Below are positions 49,666-58,690 of a stretch of 64,000 nt of DNA, piece by piece. The notes beneath the pieces are model-generated. The model did no database searches, was not told the DNA's origin, and saw only the letters and a list, made by a program, of their open reading frames with translations. The stretch lies in assembly GCF_000373565.1 (NCBI RefSeq), contig NZ_KB891803.1, positions 55,149 to 119,148 of the forward strand, in the 5' to 3' direction. Position numbers and translations under genes: made by a program. Numbering within the stretch: the stretch's first letter is position 1; the number at the start of each line of letters is the position of its first letter. The DNA is from Streptomyces sp. HmicA12. GTDB lineage: Bacteria; Actinomycetota; Actinomycetes; Streptomycetales; Streptomycetaceae.

Positions 49666-51156
49666 GTGAGCGGACAACCCAACACCCGCCTGAACGACCT
49701 GTTCGGCCTGGCCGGCTGGTCCAAGGGCGAACTCGCGAGGCTCGTCAACCGGCAGGCGGCGGCCATGGGCCACCCCCAGCTGGCGACGGACACCTCACGG
49801 GTGAGGCGTTGGATCGACATGGGAGAGATCCCGCGCGATCCGGTGCCCAGGGTGCTGGCGGCGCTGTTCACCGAGCGACTCGGCCGTGTCGTGACCATCG
49901 AGGATCTCGGTCTCGTCCGACACGGGCGCACGGGGAAACGGCAGGGCGGCGGGGTTCTGGAGCACCAGGGACCCGACGGTGTGCCGTGGGCGCCCGAGCG
50001 GACAGCTGCGGTCCTCACCGAATTCACGGGAATGGACCTCATGCTCAACCGACGCGGCTTGGTGGGCGCGGGTGCCGCGCTCGCCGCAGGTTCCGCACTC
50101 AGCAATGCCATGCACGACTGGCTGCACACCGACCCGGCCCTCGCGGCCGACGCTCCTCGGTTCACCGACCCCCTGCACGCCGACCCCGCTGGGTTCGACC
50201 GCTACGAGGCCGCCCCCATCGGGTCCCAGGAGATCGAGGAACTGGAACGCTCGGTGGAGGTGTTCCGTGCCTGGGACGCCTCCCGCGGCGGCGGGTTGCA
50301 GCGCAAGGCAGTCGTCGGCCAACTGAACGAAGTCGGCGGAATGCTGGCCTACCGCCACCCCGACCATCTCCAGCGCCGCCTGTGGGGCGTCGCTGCCAAC
50401 CTGGCCGTGCTCGCGGGCTGGATGTCGCACGACGTCGGCCTGGAGCCCACGGCCCAGAAGTACTTCGTCATCGCCGCGCACGCCGCGCGCGAGGGCGGCG
50501 ACCGGCCACGCGCCGGCGAGGCCCTCTCCCGGGCCGCCCGCCAGAAGATCCACCTGGGCGCGGCCGACGAGGCGCTCGACCTGATGAAGCTCGCCAAGTC
50601 CGGCTCGGGCGAGGAGGTACTGCCTCGCACGAAGGCCATGCTCTACACCATCGAGGCGTGGGCACAGGCGTCGCTGGGCAAGGGCCAGGCGATGCGCCGG
50701 ACCCTCGGCGAGGCGGAGGACCTCTTCGTCTCCGACAAGGGGGACGTGCCACCGCCGAGCTGGATGCAGATGTTCGACGAGGCGGACCTGCACGGTATGC
50801 AGGCCCTCGCCTACCGCACCCTCGCCGAGCACGAGCCGGGCGCCGCCGTCATCGCCCAGCGTCACGCCAAGGAGGCGCTGGAACTGCGGGCGGGCGGCCG
50901 GGACCGGTCGAAGATCTTCGACAACCTCTCGATGGCGTCGGCCTGCTTCATCGCCGACGACCCCGAGCAGGCGGACCGGTACGCACGACTCGCCCTGTCC
51001 TCGATGGGTGCGAACTCCTCGCACCGCACCTGGGACCGGCTGCGCGAGATGTACCGACTCACCGGCCAGTACGCGGGCTACCCGAAGATCGAGGACCTGC
51101 GGCAGGAGATCAAGCTGGCGCTGCCAAGGGTCGGCGGGAAGAAGATGAAGGCCTGA
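49666..51156 (+). CDS. NsdA-like TPR regulatory protein
   Basis: The 496-residue protein opens with a helix-turn-helix-like domain (LNDLFGLAGWSKGELARLVNRQA, then TDTSRVRRWIDMGEIPRDPVPRVLAALFTERLG, residues 8-80). A middle hydrophobic segment (MLNRRGLVGAGAALAAGSAL) and TPR-type helices to the end follow. This is the pattern of Streptomyces NsdA-family proteins, pleiotropic negative regulators of development and antibiotic making. It is probably a paralogue rather than NsdA itself. The GTG at 49666 follows a GGGGG site. Frames extending to 49324 have poor character and were not used. Confidence 0.82.
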   Translation: MSGQPNTRLNDLFGLAGWSKGELARLVNRQAAAMGHPQLATDTSRVRRWIDMGEIPRDPVPRVLAALFTERLGRVVTIEDLGLVRHGRTGKRQGGGVLEHQGPDGVPWAPERTAAVLTEFTGMDLMLNRRGLVGAGAALAAGSALSNAMHDWLHTDPALAADAPRFTDPLHADPAGFDRYEAAPIGSQEIEELERSVEVFRAWDASRGGGLQRKAVVGQLNEVGGMLAYRHPDHLQRRLWGVAANLAVLAGWMSHDVGLEPTAQKYFVIAAHAAREGGDRPRAGEALSRAARQKIHLGAADEALDLMKLAKSGSGEEVLPRTKAMLYTIEAWAQASLGKGQAMRRTLGEAEDLFVSDKGDVPPPSWMQMFDEADLHGMQALAYRTLAEHEPGAAVIAQRHAKEALELRAGGRDRSKIFDNLSMASACFIADDPEQADRYARLALSSMGANSSHRTWDRLREMYRLTGQYAGYPKIEDLRQEIKLALPRVGGKKMKA

Positions 51157-51185
51157 CAAGGCTCAAAAACATCGCCCGTACCGGA

Positions 51186-51228
51186 CATCTCGTACCGCAC
51201 GTCCGTGTTCGAACCGCATCTCGTACCG
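51186..51228. repeat. 12-bp direct repeat between convergent genes
   Basis: CATCTCGTACCG occurs at 51186-51197 and 51217-51228; CGTACCG also occurs at 51177. The repeats lie in the 92-bp gap between the NsdA-like and SpoIIE-type genes. Confidence 0.6.
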
Positions 51229-51248
51229 GAAGGTGAACCAGTACGCCG

Positions 51249-52673
51249 TCAGGAGCCGATCCTGACGACGAGCACACAGGCGTCGTCGTCGCGCTCGCCC
51301 GAGCCGAACTCGTCGGTCACCACGCGCACGCAGTCCTGCGCGTCATGAGCCTCGGCCAGGCGCGGCGCCAGAGCGAGCAGCCTGCCCGCGGCGGCCTTCT
51401 CGCCGCGCCGTGGGACGAGTCCGTCGGTGTGCAGCACCAGCACGTCGCCGCCCCGCAGCTGTTCCTCGGCCTGCCCGTACACGGCACCGGAGGTCGCACC
51501 GAGCAGCACGCCCTCGGGAGGCGTGAGCGCACGCCCCGTCCCGTCGCGGAACAGCAGCGGGGCGGGGTGTCCCGCCTGCGCCCACGCCAGCGTGCGGGCC
51601 ACCGGGTCGTACCGACAGCACAGGGCGCTACCGAGGGAGGGTTGTACGGCGTTGTCCAGCAGTTCGCCGAGACGGCCGAGGAGCTCGGCCGGCGGGGTGC
51701 CGCACACGGCCATGCCGCGGACGGCGCCGAGCAGCATCGCCATGCCGGAGGCGACGGCGACGCCGTGTCCGGTGAGGTCGCCGACGGTCAAGAGGGTCTT
51801 GCCGTCGGGGAGTTCGAGCGCGTCGTACCAGTCGCCGCCGATCAGGTCGCCGGCCGAGGAGGGGAGGTACTGGGCCGCCACGTCGAGGCCCTGGGGGCCG
51901 CCGTGCCGGAGCCGCAGGGAGCCGCGCCGCGGCGGCAGCACGGCTTCCTGCAGCTCGACCGCGAGCCGGTGCTCGGTCTGTGCGATGTGCCGCTGGCGCT
52001 GGAGCGAGTCACGGGTCTCACTCACCGCGCGCTGGCTGCGCCGCAGTTCGCTGACGTCGCGTACGACCGCCCACATGGAGGCGGTCGAACCGTCCGCGTC
52101 GAGCACGGGCTCGCCCATCATGTGCACCGTGCGGACGGTGTCGTCCTGGCGCACGATGCGGAACTCGCCGTCGATCGGCTTGCCGTCGATCAGGCAGTCC
52201 GTGACCATCGCGGTCAGCTTCGGCTGGTCGTCACGGTGGACGACGGCCGGCAGCTCGTCGAGGGTCAGCGCGGGGGAGCCGGGGTCCCGGCCGAGGATCT
52301 CGTACAGCTCCTCGGTCCAGATGGCCTCGTCGGTCAGCAGGTTCCAGTCGGCGCTGCCGACCCGGCTGAGCAGCGAGTCCGGCTGCGGATCGGCGGCGGG
52401 GCGCTGGGCGGGAAAGGCCTCGCGAACCGTCGGTCCCTCCCGCAGCTGGGCCAAGTGGCGGTCCAGGTCGCTGAGTTGATGCACCGCCAGTTCGTACAGC
52501 GCGCGCTGCCAGCGGGCCTCGGCGTCGGGCGCCTCGCCCACCGAGTCCACGGATTCGCGGCGCACGGCGTCGACGTCACCGAGCAGCCGGCGGGTCTGGT
52601 CGATCAGGGCGTCGACCGTGCCACGCTCCGGCGGCTGGCCGGCGGGGCGGTCCGCGAAGACATGGGACGGCAT
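51249..52673 (-). CDS. PAS-domain SpoIIE-type PP2C phosphatase
   Basis: The 474-residue protein has an N-terminal helical stretch (15-80), a PAS domain (about 95-205: WNLLTDEAIWTEELYEILGRD, then HRDDQPKLTAMV), a coiled coil linker and a SpoIIE phosphatase domain. The metal-binding aspartates are GGDWYDAL and VGDLTGHG, with ERDDDACVLVVR at the end. It probably dephosphorylates an anti-sigma-factor antagonist in response to a PAS signal; no partner STAS or kinase gene is adjacent. The ATG at 52673 has GGAG 7 bases upstream; the longer frame upstream reads without domain character. Confidence 0.9.
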   Translation of the reverse strand: MPSHVFADRPAGQPPERGTVDALIDQTRRLLGDVDAVRRESVDSVGEAPDAEARWQRALYELAVHQLSDLDRHLAQLREGPTVREAFPAQRPAADPQPDSLLSRVGSADWNLLTDEAIWTEELYEILGRDPGSPALTLDELPAVVHRDDQPKLTAMVTDCLIDGKPIDGEFRIVRQDDTVRTVHMMGEPVLDADGSTASMWAVVRDVSELRRSQRAVSETRDSLQRQRHIAQTEHRLAVELQEAVLPPRRGSLRLRHGGPQGLDVAAQYLPSSAGDLIGGDWYDALELPDGKTLLTVGDLTGHGVAVASGMAMLLGAVRGMAVCGTPPAELLGRLGELLDNAVQPSLGSALCCRYDPVARTLAWAQAGHPAPLLFRDGTGRALTPPEGVLLGATSGAVYGQAEEQLRGGDVLVLHTDGLVPRRGEKAAAGRLLALAPRLAEAHDAQDCVRVVTDEFGSGERDDDACVLVVRIGS

Positions 52674-52909
52674 GAAGAACTCCGATGCAGGCGCGGGTAC
52701 GGCCGAGGCGGACGGAAGGACCGTTAAAGACTCTGGCACAGGCCGCCTGGCCTCGTAAGGGATTTGGCCATACACGATGCGGTGGTGCTTCTGGCATATG
52801 CCCTTGTCCTCCGGAATGATACTTACGAGTGTCACGGTCGAACGAATGCCCGGTTCTGACGTAGCCCGGACTCGTCCGTTCCGCGCGACGGAGAAAGCGC
52901 AAACGCGTA

Positions 52910-52951
52910 GCCGCCCTACGTCGCACGGCATGCCGTGCGACGTAGGGCGGC
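52910..52951. terminator. 42-bp perfect palindrome after the GH87-like operon
   Basis: Bases 52910-52930 and 52931-52951 are exact reverse complements with no unpaired centre. It begins 7 bp beyond the stop of the minus-strand GH87-like gene, so in RNA it folds to a very stable stem serving as its terminator. Confidence 0.8.
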
Positions 52952-52957
52952 GGTCCG

Positions 52958-55939
52958 TTACTGCCCTTGCCGGGTGCCCGGCACCGACGAGGAGGCGCGC
53001 GCCGCCCCCGTGTCGATGACGAACTGGGAGCCCGGCTCGACGAAGACGTTCCCGTCGCGCGAGTCCGTGATCGTCACGTTCGAGAGCGTGGCACTGCCGC
53101 GCGCTCCGCCCATGGCGAGGATGCCGGAGCCGTTGTTGGACTTGGAGATCGTCACGTCGCTGATCTTCACGCCCGGCATGGCGCCGCCTCCTGTCTTGAA
53201 CTGGATGCCGTCGTACGTCGAGTCCTGGATGTCGGTGTCACGGATCGTGACGCCCGGGATGTCCTGACCCTGCGCGAACAGCGTGATGGCGCCGAACTCC
53301 TGGTCCTCGTTCCAGAACGCCCCGCCCGTGCGGTACAGGCCGTTGTTCGCGATCAGCGTCTGCCCGGAGAAGGGCAGCGGGTCGTGGTCGGTCGCGAGCA
53401 TGATGCCGGGGTAGTTCGCGGTGTCGTACACCAGGTTGTTCTCGATCTTGTTGCCGTAACCGCCGTACACGGCGATGCCGTTGGCCCGCCACGGAAGCTG
53501 GACCGTGTTGTTGCGGAAGACGTTGTCGTGCCCGACGTCCACCGAGGTGTCCTTCACGTACTTGTTGGCCCACACGGCGAGCGCGTCGTCGCCCGTGGTG
53601 CGGAACGAGGAGTTGTAGACGCTCGAATTGCGCGTGCCGTTGGAGAAGTTGATGCCGTCGGCGTACGTGTCCCGGATCCGCATGCCGCTGAACTCGAGCC
53701 CGTCGGCAGGCCCCCACAGCTCCGGGATGTCGCTGTAGTCGCGGCCGACCCAGACGCCGACGTTGGCGTGCTCGATCCACACGTTGCTGATCTTGGTGTT
53801 CTTGCCGAAGCGGCCGTTGAGGCCGACGCCGCCCTCCGCGTTGCCGTCACCGCCGCGGATGGTGCCCGAGCCGAAGATGGCGACGTCGGAGATCTTGGTG
53901 TTGTCGTCGATGTCGAAGCCGAAGTTGCCCTCGTGCGGGTGGTTGATGCCGCCCGCGTTCTGCGGCGCGGTCAGCGTGTACAGCTGCGAGTGCCACATGC
54001 CGGCGCCCTTGATGGTGACGTCGCGGATGCCGACCTGGTTGTACTGCCCGCGGTTCAGCGGGTCGTCGGTGAGGATCTTCTGCTCCTGGCGCCACTGCCC
54101 GGCCGGGATCCACACGCAGTCGATGTCCCCGTTCTGGTCGGCGGTCACCGCCTTCTGGATCGCCGCGGTGTCGTCGTTCCCGTCGTCGGGGACCGCGCCG
54201 TACGCGGTGATGGAGGTGCACTCGGCCGGCTTGCTCGTCGGCGGAGCCACCTGCTCCAGGTCGATCAGATCGACGACGTAGTACGCGGCGTCGTCCCCGG
54301 CGTCGCGCTGCAGCCGGAACTTCGTGCCCCGCGGATAGGTCTGCGCCAGCAGGGCGTGCGTCTCGTCGAAGAGGCGTCGCGCGTCGCCGCCGGGGGTGTT
54401 GGTGAGGCCCTCGGGCTGGTCCGTGTTCCCGTACAGCCAGCTGTGCTTGGACGACAGGTTCAGCTTCTGCACGAACTTCCCGTCGGCGTACAGGCTGAGC
54501 GTCTTCTCCTGGCCCCCGCCGCCCGGCGCGTCCGGGATGGAGTTCCGCACGACGATCGAGTTCGTCGCGCTCTTGGCGGTGAACTCCACGTACTGGCCGG
54601 TCGAGCCCAGGCGCACCGACGTGCGGCCAGACGACTCGGACGCGTAGTTCGTGTGGCCGAAGGTGCGGACGGCGTCCGCCTCCAGGAGCGTGCCGGTGTA
54701 CGTGCCGTCCTCCGCCTCGTACTCGACGTACGGCACGGCCGCGCCCCGGCCCACCACGATGGAGCGCGCGAAGACGTTGTTGTTCTCGTTCGTCTCGGCG
54801 ATCGTGCCGGTGGCGTCCGCGGTCGCGGTCAGCGTGGCGCCACCGCTCGCCGCGGTCCAGCCGCCGGAGACGTCGACGTCGGCGCTCGCGCCCGCGGCGA
54901 TGGCGGGTGTCGTGCCGTTCAGTGTGGTGCCGGCCATCGTCAGCCGGGTCACGGAGCCCGCGGCGACCGCGCTGGTGCCGCGGTTGTGCACCTTCACCGA
55001 GAACGTGACGTTCGAGCCGACCGCGGGGTTCGCCGGGTTGGACGTGATGCCGGTGACCTCCAGGTCAGGCCCCGGGCTCTGGCCGACCGTCAGTTTGGTG
55101 TCCGCGGTGCGGCTGTTGTTGGTCTCGTCCTGCTCGCCGATCGCGTCGCTCGGGTCGACGAGCGCCGACACGGTGTAGCTGCCCTGGGCGCGCTTGCCGA
55201 TGGTGACCGGCACCGTGGCCGAAGCGCCGGCGGCGAGCGCGGGAACCGCCGCGGTGCCCGCGACCGTTCCGCCGACGCTCACGTTCACGGTCGTCGCGGG
55301 GGCGGCCGCCGAACCGGCGTTGCGCACCGTGGCGTTCACCTTGACGGTGTCGGCCTCACTGGGTTGCGCGGGGTCCCACGAGAGGGCGGAGACCGTCAGG
55401 TCGGGGTTCGGTGCCGGGGTGCCGTGGACCTCCAGCTCCGCTACCTGACCACCGTAGCCCGCGCTGTTGGACGAGAACTTCAGCTGGACGTCGGCGTAGC
55501 GCCCGGACACCGGGATCGTCACGGCGTTCTGATTGGTGGAGGGGTTGAACGTGTAGTCGGCCCGTGCCTTGACCGAGCTGAAGGAGGTCGCCGACTTCGC
55601 CCGCCCGAGCACCTCGATGTTCTGCGTGCGAGTGGCCCAGGCGGCGTCCGGGTTGAGCTTGAGGACGACCGAGTCGAGGTCGGCGTCGGCCCCGAGCTGC
55701 ACCGTGAGCGTGGACGGGCTGGCGCTCGCCTCCCAGTAGGTGCTCGTGTTCCCGTCGTCGGCGTTCTTCGCGACGTAGTTCTGGATGGTCGACGACGCCT
55801 CGATCGGCTTGTTCAGCGCCAGGTTCGCACCGGCCGCGGCCGATGCCGCCTGGGCGGTGACGGGCAGCAGCCCGAGCGTGGTCAGTGCGGCACCGAGCCA
55901 GACGGCGGTCAGCCGCCGGCTCCTCTGTCTCCGTCTCAC
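52958..55939 (-). CDS. Secreted GH87-like beta-helix glucanase (mycodextranase/alpha-1,3-glucanase type) with discoidin and CARDB domains
   Basis: The 993-residue protein has a Sec leader (LTAVWLGAALTTLGLLPVTAQA) and an F5/8C (discoidin) domain (35-175, NLALNKPIEASS). Two CARDB-type beta-sandwiches (about 180-290 and 295-395) and a CBM35-like domain (400-560, VEYEAEDGTYTG) follow. The right-handed beta-helix (575-985) has YADGINFSNG near 760 and TTGDDALAVW near 780. These Asp-containing motifs match the catalytic strands of GH87 enzymes, which cut nigeran or alpha-1,3-glucan. It is transcribed after the paralogue at 56017-58236 and ends in a 42-bp palindrome. Family call is by motif only. Confidence 0.75.
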   Translation of the reverse strand: MRRRQRSRRLTAVWLGAALTTLGLLPVTAQAASAAAGANLALNKPIEASSTIQNYVAKNADDGNTSTYWEASASPSTLTVQLGADADLDSVVLKLNPDAAWATRTQNIEVLGRAKSATSFSSVKARADYTFNPSTNQNAVTIPVSGRYADVQLKFSSNSAGYGGQVAELEVHGTPAPNPDLTVSALSWDPAQPSEADTVKVNATVRNAGSAAAPATTVNVSVGGTVAGTAAVPALAAGASATVPVTIGKRAQGSYTVSALVDPSDAIGEQDETNNSRTADTKLTVGQSPGPDLEVTGITSNPANPAVGSNVTFSVKVHNRGTSAVAAGSVTRLTMAGTTLNGTTPAIAAGASADVDVSGGWTAASGGATLTATADATGTIAETNENNNVFARSIVVGRGAAVPYVEYEAEDGTYTGTLLEADAVRTFGHTNYASESSGRTSVRLGSTGQYVEFTAKSATNSIVVRNSIPDAPGGGGQEKTLSLYADGKFVQKLNLSSKHSWLYGNTDQPEGLTNTPGGDARRLFDETHALLAQTYPRGTKFRLQRDAGDDAAYYVVDLIDLEQVAPPTSKPAECTSITAYGAVPDDGNDDTAAIQKAVTADQNGDIDCVWIPAGQWRQEQKILTDDPLNRGQYNQVGIRDVTIKGAGMWHSQLYTLTAPQNAGGINHPHEGNFGFDIDDNTKISDVAIFGSGTIRGGDGNAEGGVGLNGRFGKNTKISNVWIEHANVGVWVGRDYSDIPELWGPADGLEFSGMRIRDTYADGINFSNGTRNSSVYNSSFRTTGDDALAVWANKYVKDTSVDVGHDNVFRNNTVQLPWRANGIAVYGGYGNKIENNLVYDTANYPGIMLATDHDPLPFSGQTLIANNGLYRTGGAFWNEDQEFGAITLFAQGQDIPGVTIRDTDIQDSTYDGIQFKTGGGAMPGVKISDVTISKSNNGSGILAMGGARGSATLSNVTITDSRDGNVFVEPGSQFVIDTGAARASSSVPGTRQGQ

Positions 55940-56016
55940 GACATGGTCCTCTCGAAGTGCGGGATGCGGGGGCGGTTCACTTCAGGTACGGCTGGAGCGC
56001 TTCAGGTGGGGCCCGG

Positions 56017-58236
56017 TCACTTCAGGTACGCCTCGACCTCGCTGAGCTGCCCGGCGGGCCAGCCCGTGTTGGCGGTCACCTGCACCCGCAGGTAGCGGGT
56101 GGCGGGGGCCGAGTCGGGCAGCGTGACGGTCACCGTGTTGCCGGTCGCCGGGTCGAAGCGGTAGCCCTTCGAGGCGGCGAGGGTGCTGAACGACGAACCG
56201 TCCGTGCCGCCCTGGACGGAGAGGGTCTGGGTCCTGGCCGCCCACGCGGTGGCCGGCGGCAGCTTCAGGACGACCCGCCGCACGGCCTGGGCCGAGCCGA
56301 GGTCTACGGTGAGCGCCTGCGGGAAGGCGTTGTTGGCCGATTCCCAGTACGTGTTCGCGTCGCCGTCGACGGCCTTGCCGGGCGTGTACACGTCGACGGA
56401 GCCGGTCGCGGTCGCGGGGCGCCCCTTGGCGAGGTTGCGGTCGGGGTCGGGGTCGGTGGCGCCGCCGCCCGGCTGCGGCCACGCCGAGCAGTCGGACCAG
56501 GTGCTGTTCCAGCCGGAGTTGCCGCCGCCGTCGGTGACGGTGAAGGTGCCCGAGCCGGACGGGTACGGGCAGTTGTAGACCCCGGCCGCGCCGACGCCGG
56601 CGGCCTGCACGTTGCTGAACTTCACCGCGCCGGGCGTCTCCGCCTGCACGACGACCGTGCCGACCTTGTCCACGGTCGACCCGTCGACGGTCACGTTCCT
56701 GACGGCCTTGCCGGTGCCGCTGCCCGAGACGAACTCGTAGGCGCTGTAAGGACTGTCCTTGATCGTGGTGTTGGTGATGTTCACCGTCGCCTCGATGGCG
56801 CTGTCGTACGCGTCGACGCGCAGCGCGCCCATCGGGTGCCCCCAGTTGGGGTTGATGGCACCGGTGCGCACGAGTGTGTTCCCGGAGACCGTGATGGTGC
56901 CCGCGAGCGGGGAGAACGGGTCGAGGAACTTCTGGTTGGAGATCGCGATGCCGCTGCCGAGTGCGTTGGTGTCCTGGACCAGGTTGTCCTTGACGGTGAT
57001 GTCGGTGCCGCCGTAGATCGCGATGCCGTTGGCGAGGTTGGGCTGCGAGATGGTGTTGCCGGAGAACGTGGAGCCGGTGTCGGCGCCGTTCAGCGACCAC
57101 ATGGCGAGCGAGTCGTCGCCCTGGTTGCGCAGGAAGTTGTTGCGGACCTGGACGCCGTGTGCGTTGCCGTTGAGGTTGAGGCCGTCGGCCGTGGTGTCGA
57201 GGATGCGGCTGTTCTCGACGATCAGGTTGTCGTTGTTACCGGTCAGCCAGAAGCCGCACTTCAGGTGCTGGATCCACATGCCGGAGACGGACGAGTCCGG
57301 GCCGAGGGAGCCGTTGACGAAGTTGTCCGGGTTGTTGTCGACGCGCTCGGTGACCTCGCCGATGACCGCGAAGTCCTTGAGGTGGACCTTGCCCGCGGAG
57401 CTCGTCTGGTTGATGAAGCGCGAGGAGTGCACCACCGAGTACCAGTGACCCGCGCCCTGGACCGTCACGTTCTCGACGCCGCTCAGCTCGGAGCCGACCT
57501 TGAAGTCGCCCGGCGGGATCCAGACCGTGCCGCCGCCGGCCTTGGCCGTGTTGATCGCGTCGCGGAAGGCCTGCGTGGAGTCCTGCTGACCGGTCGGGTC
57601 GGCGCCCTTGTCGACGACGGAGACCGCCCCGGACGGCTTGGCCGCGGCGGCGGCGACCTGCTCGAAGTCGGCGACGTCCACGGTGACCTGGGTGGAGGCG
57701 GCCTCCAGCTTCACCTTGTCGCCGGCCTTGAGGTCCCGGCCGAGCAGGAGACGCGCGTTGTCGAAGAAGTGGTGGGTCTTGGCTCCCGCGATCCAGGAGG
57801 TGTCGACGTAGCTGTACTTGGAGGTGACGGCCAGGGACGTGGGCAGCTTGGTGCCGTTCACGTAGACGGCGAGGGCACCGGACTGCCCGTCGGGCACGTT
57901 GTAGGCGACGTTCACGGCGTTGGCCGCGCCGGTGAGGGTGAACTCGACGCTCTGGCCCGCGTTCAGCCGCACGGCCTGCCGGCCCGAGGCCTCGGAGGCG
58001 AGGGTGCCCTGGGTGTGGTCGGGGCCGATCTTCTGGCCGGTGGTGACGGCGGACTCCGCCTCTGCGGAGGTGAAGGGCAGGGTGGCGCCCGCGGCGGCCG
58101 CGGCCGGGCTGGGCGTCGGTTGCGCGGACGCCGGGCCGACGACTCCGACGACGGTGCCCACGAGTGCGACCGCGAGGGCGAGGACGTAGGGACTCCGCAC
58201 GACTCTGGATGACGGAGACATGACATGCCGATTCAT
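56017..58236 (-). CDS. Secreted GH87-like beta-helix glucanase with C-terminal discoidin domain
   Basis: The 739-residue protein has a leader (VVRSPYVLALAVALVGTVVG) and a CBM35-like domain (55-180). The beta-helix catalytic region (about 200-590) has TTADGLNLNG near 350 and NQGDDSLAMW near 370, and a C-terminal F5/8C domain (605-739, NLAKGRPATAT) follows. It has the same motifs as the downstream gene but a different domain order, so the two probably bind different parts of the same glucan. The ATG at 58236 has GGAAGG upstream; an ATG at 58221 lacks a site. A four-tract G-quadruplex motif lies 22-46 bp upstream of the start. It is divergent from the alpha-glucoside transporter operon. Confidence 0.75.
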   Translation of the reverse strand: MNRHVMSPSSRVVRSPYVLALAVALVGTVVGVVGPASAQPTPSPAAAAAGATLPFTSAEAESAVTTGQKIGPDHTQGTLASEASGRQAVRLNAGQSVEFTLTGAANAVNVAYNVPDGQSGALAVYVNGTKLPTSLAVTSKYSYVDTSWIAGAKTHHFFDNARLLLGRDLKAGDKVKLEAASTQVTVDVADFEQVAAAAAKPSGAVSVVDKGADPTGQQDSTQAFRDAINTAKAGGGTVWIPPGDFKVGSELSGVENVTVQGAGHWYSVVHSSRFINQTSSAGKVHLKDFAVIGEVTERVDNNPDNFVNGSLGPDSSVSGMWIQHLKCGFWLTGNNDNLIVENSRILDTTADGLNLNGNAHGVQVRNNFLRNQGDDSLAMWSLNGADTGSTFSGNTISQPNLANGIAIYGGTDITVKDNLVQDTNALGSGIAISNQKFLDPFSPLAGTITVSGNTLVRTGAINPNWGHPMGALRVDAYDSAIEATVNITNTTIKDSPYSAYEFVSGSGTGKAVRNVTVDGSTVDKVGTVVVQAETPGAVKFSNVQAAGVGAAGVYNCPYPSGSGTFTVTDGGGNSGWNSTWSDCSAWPQPGGGATDPDPDRNLAKGRPATATGSVDVYTPGKAVDGDANTYWESANNAFPQALTVDLGSAQAVRRVVLKLPPATAWAARTQTLSVQGGTDGSSFSTLAASKGYRFDPATGNTVTVTLPDSAPATRYLRVQVTANTGWPAGQLSEVEAYLK

Positions 58237-58257
58237 CTGCGGTGGGGCCTTCCTTGT

Positions 58258-58282
58258 GGGGGAGGGGGGTGGGGGAGGGGGG
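58258..58282 (+). other. Four-tract G-quadruplex motif
   Basis: G-tracts of 5, 6, 5 and 6 bases separated by single A or T bases lie on the plus strand, the template strand for the glucanase gene, just before its ribosome site. Such short-loop motifs fold very stably in vitro. Confidence 0.8.
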
Positions 58283-58366
58283 TGCAGTGGTGCCGGTGGC
58301 AGCGGTGGCCGTCCCGGGATCCGCTCATGCCACGGCCGCAGGCTGGGCTCACTCAAGCATTACGGC

Positions 58367-58380
58367 CTTGTGAGCACAAG
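58367..58380. promoter_or_regulatory. CTTGT-GAGC-ACAAG operator-like palindrome
   Basis: It has 5-bp perfect arms and lies 131 bp before the glucanase start. Its CTTG half-site resembles the CTTGC boxes before the transporter operon. Confidence 0.4.
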
Positions 58381-58584
58381 ATGTCGGGCACGCGTCGCAA
58401 TTAATTGACAGCCTTGCGCAATATTCAGGCGATCGCGCATTGCCGGGCGAGGGGGGCGGGGCGTCCGGAACGGTTGCAGGGGAGGTCTCAGCGGAGTCCG
58501 AGCCTCCGCTGACGGGCCGCGCCCTGGGTGTGGGACGGTCCATGGCTGACGGCGAAGGGCCGTCGAGCCATCGTGATGCAGTCG

Positions 58585-58616
58585 TAATCTTGCAAACTTG
58601 GATCGGAATCTTGCGT
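58585..58616. promoter_or_regulatory. Paired CTTGC boxes (LacI/MalR-type operators)
   Basis: AATCTTGC occurs at 58586-58593 and 58607-58614, exactly 21 bp apart (two helical turns). The second overlaps the -35 hexamer. The same spacing recurs before the LacI gene at 63837. Confidence 0.65.
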
Positions 58617-58639
58617 GGATCTGCGCGCCGTCCTAATGT
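58611..58639 (+). promoter_or_regulatory. Promoter of the alpha-glucoside transporter operon
   Basis: TTGCGT (58611-58616) and TAATGT (58634-58639) are 17 bp apart, leaving a leader of about 45 bases before the ATG at 58691. Confidence 0.6.
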
Positions 58640-58690
58640 GACGCACCGAATCAAGGGCAGTGCTTGGGCGTGACCCCCAGAGGAGCCGTA

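Larger units (their letters stand above)
58237..58690. promoter_or_regulatory. Divergent control region between the glucanases and the sugar transporter operon
   Basis: The 454 bp hold no convincing gene. Visible signals are a G-quadruplex motif (58258-58282), palindromes CTTGTGAGCACAAG (58367-58380), CAATTAATTG (58398-58407) and TTGCGCAA (58414-58421), two CTTGC boxes and a promoter near 58611-58639. Several share CTTG half-sites, suggesting that one LacI-type protein controls both directions. Confidence 0.6.

Noticed and set aside
43524..52673. Idea that the fucosidase, amidase, kinase, NsdA-like and SpoIIE genes form one system
   Set aside because: They lie in mixed orientations with hairpins between them and share no visible regulatory site.
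52576..52926. Small minus-strand frame with a good GGAGG before an ATG near 52799
   Set aside because: It runs into the start of the SpoIIE-type gene in another frame and shows no protein-like pattern; kept only as a possible leader peptide.
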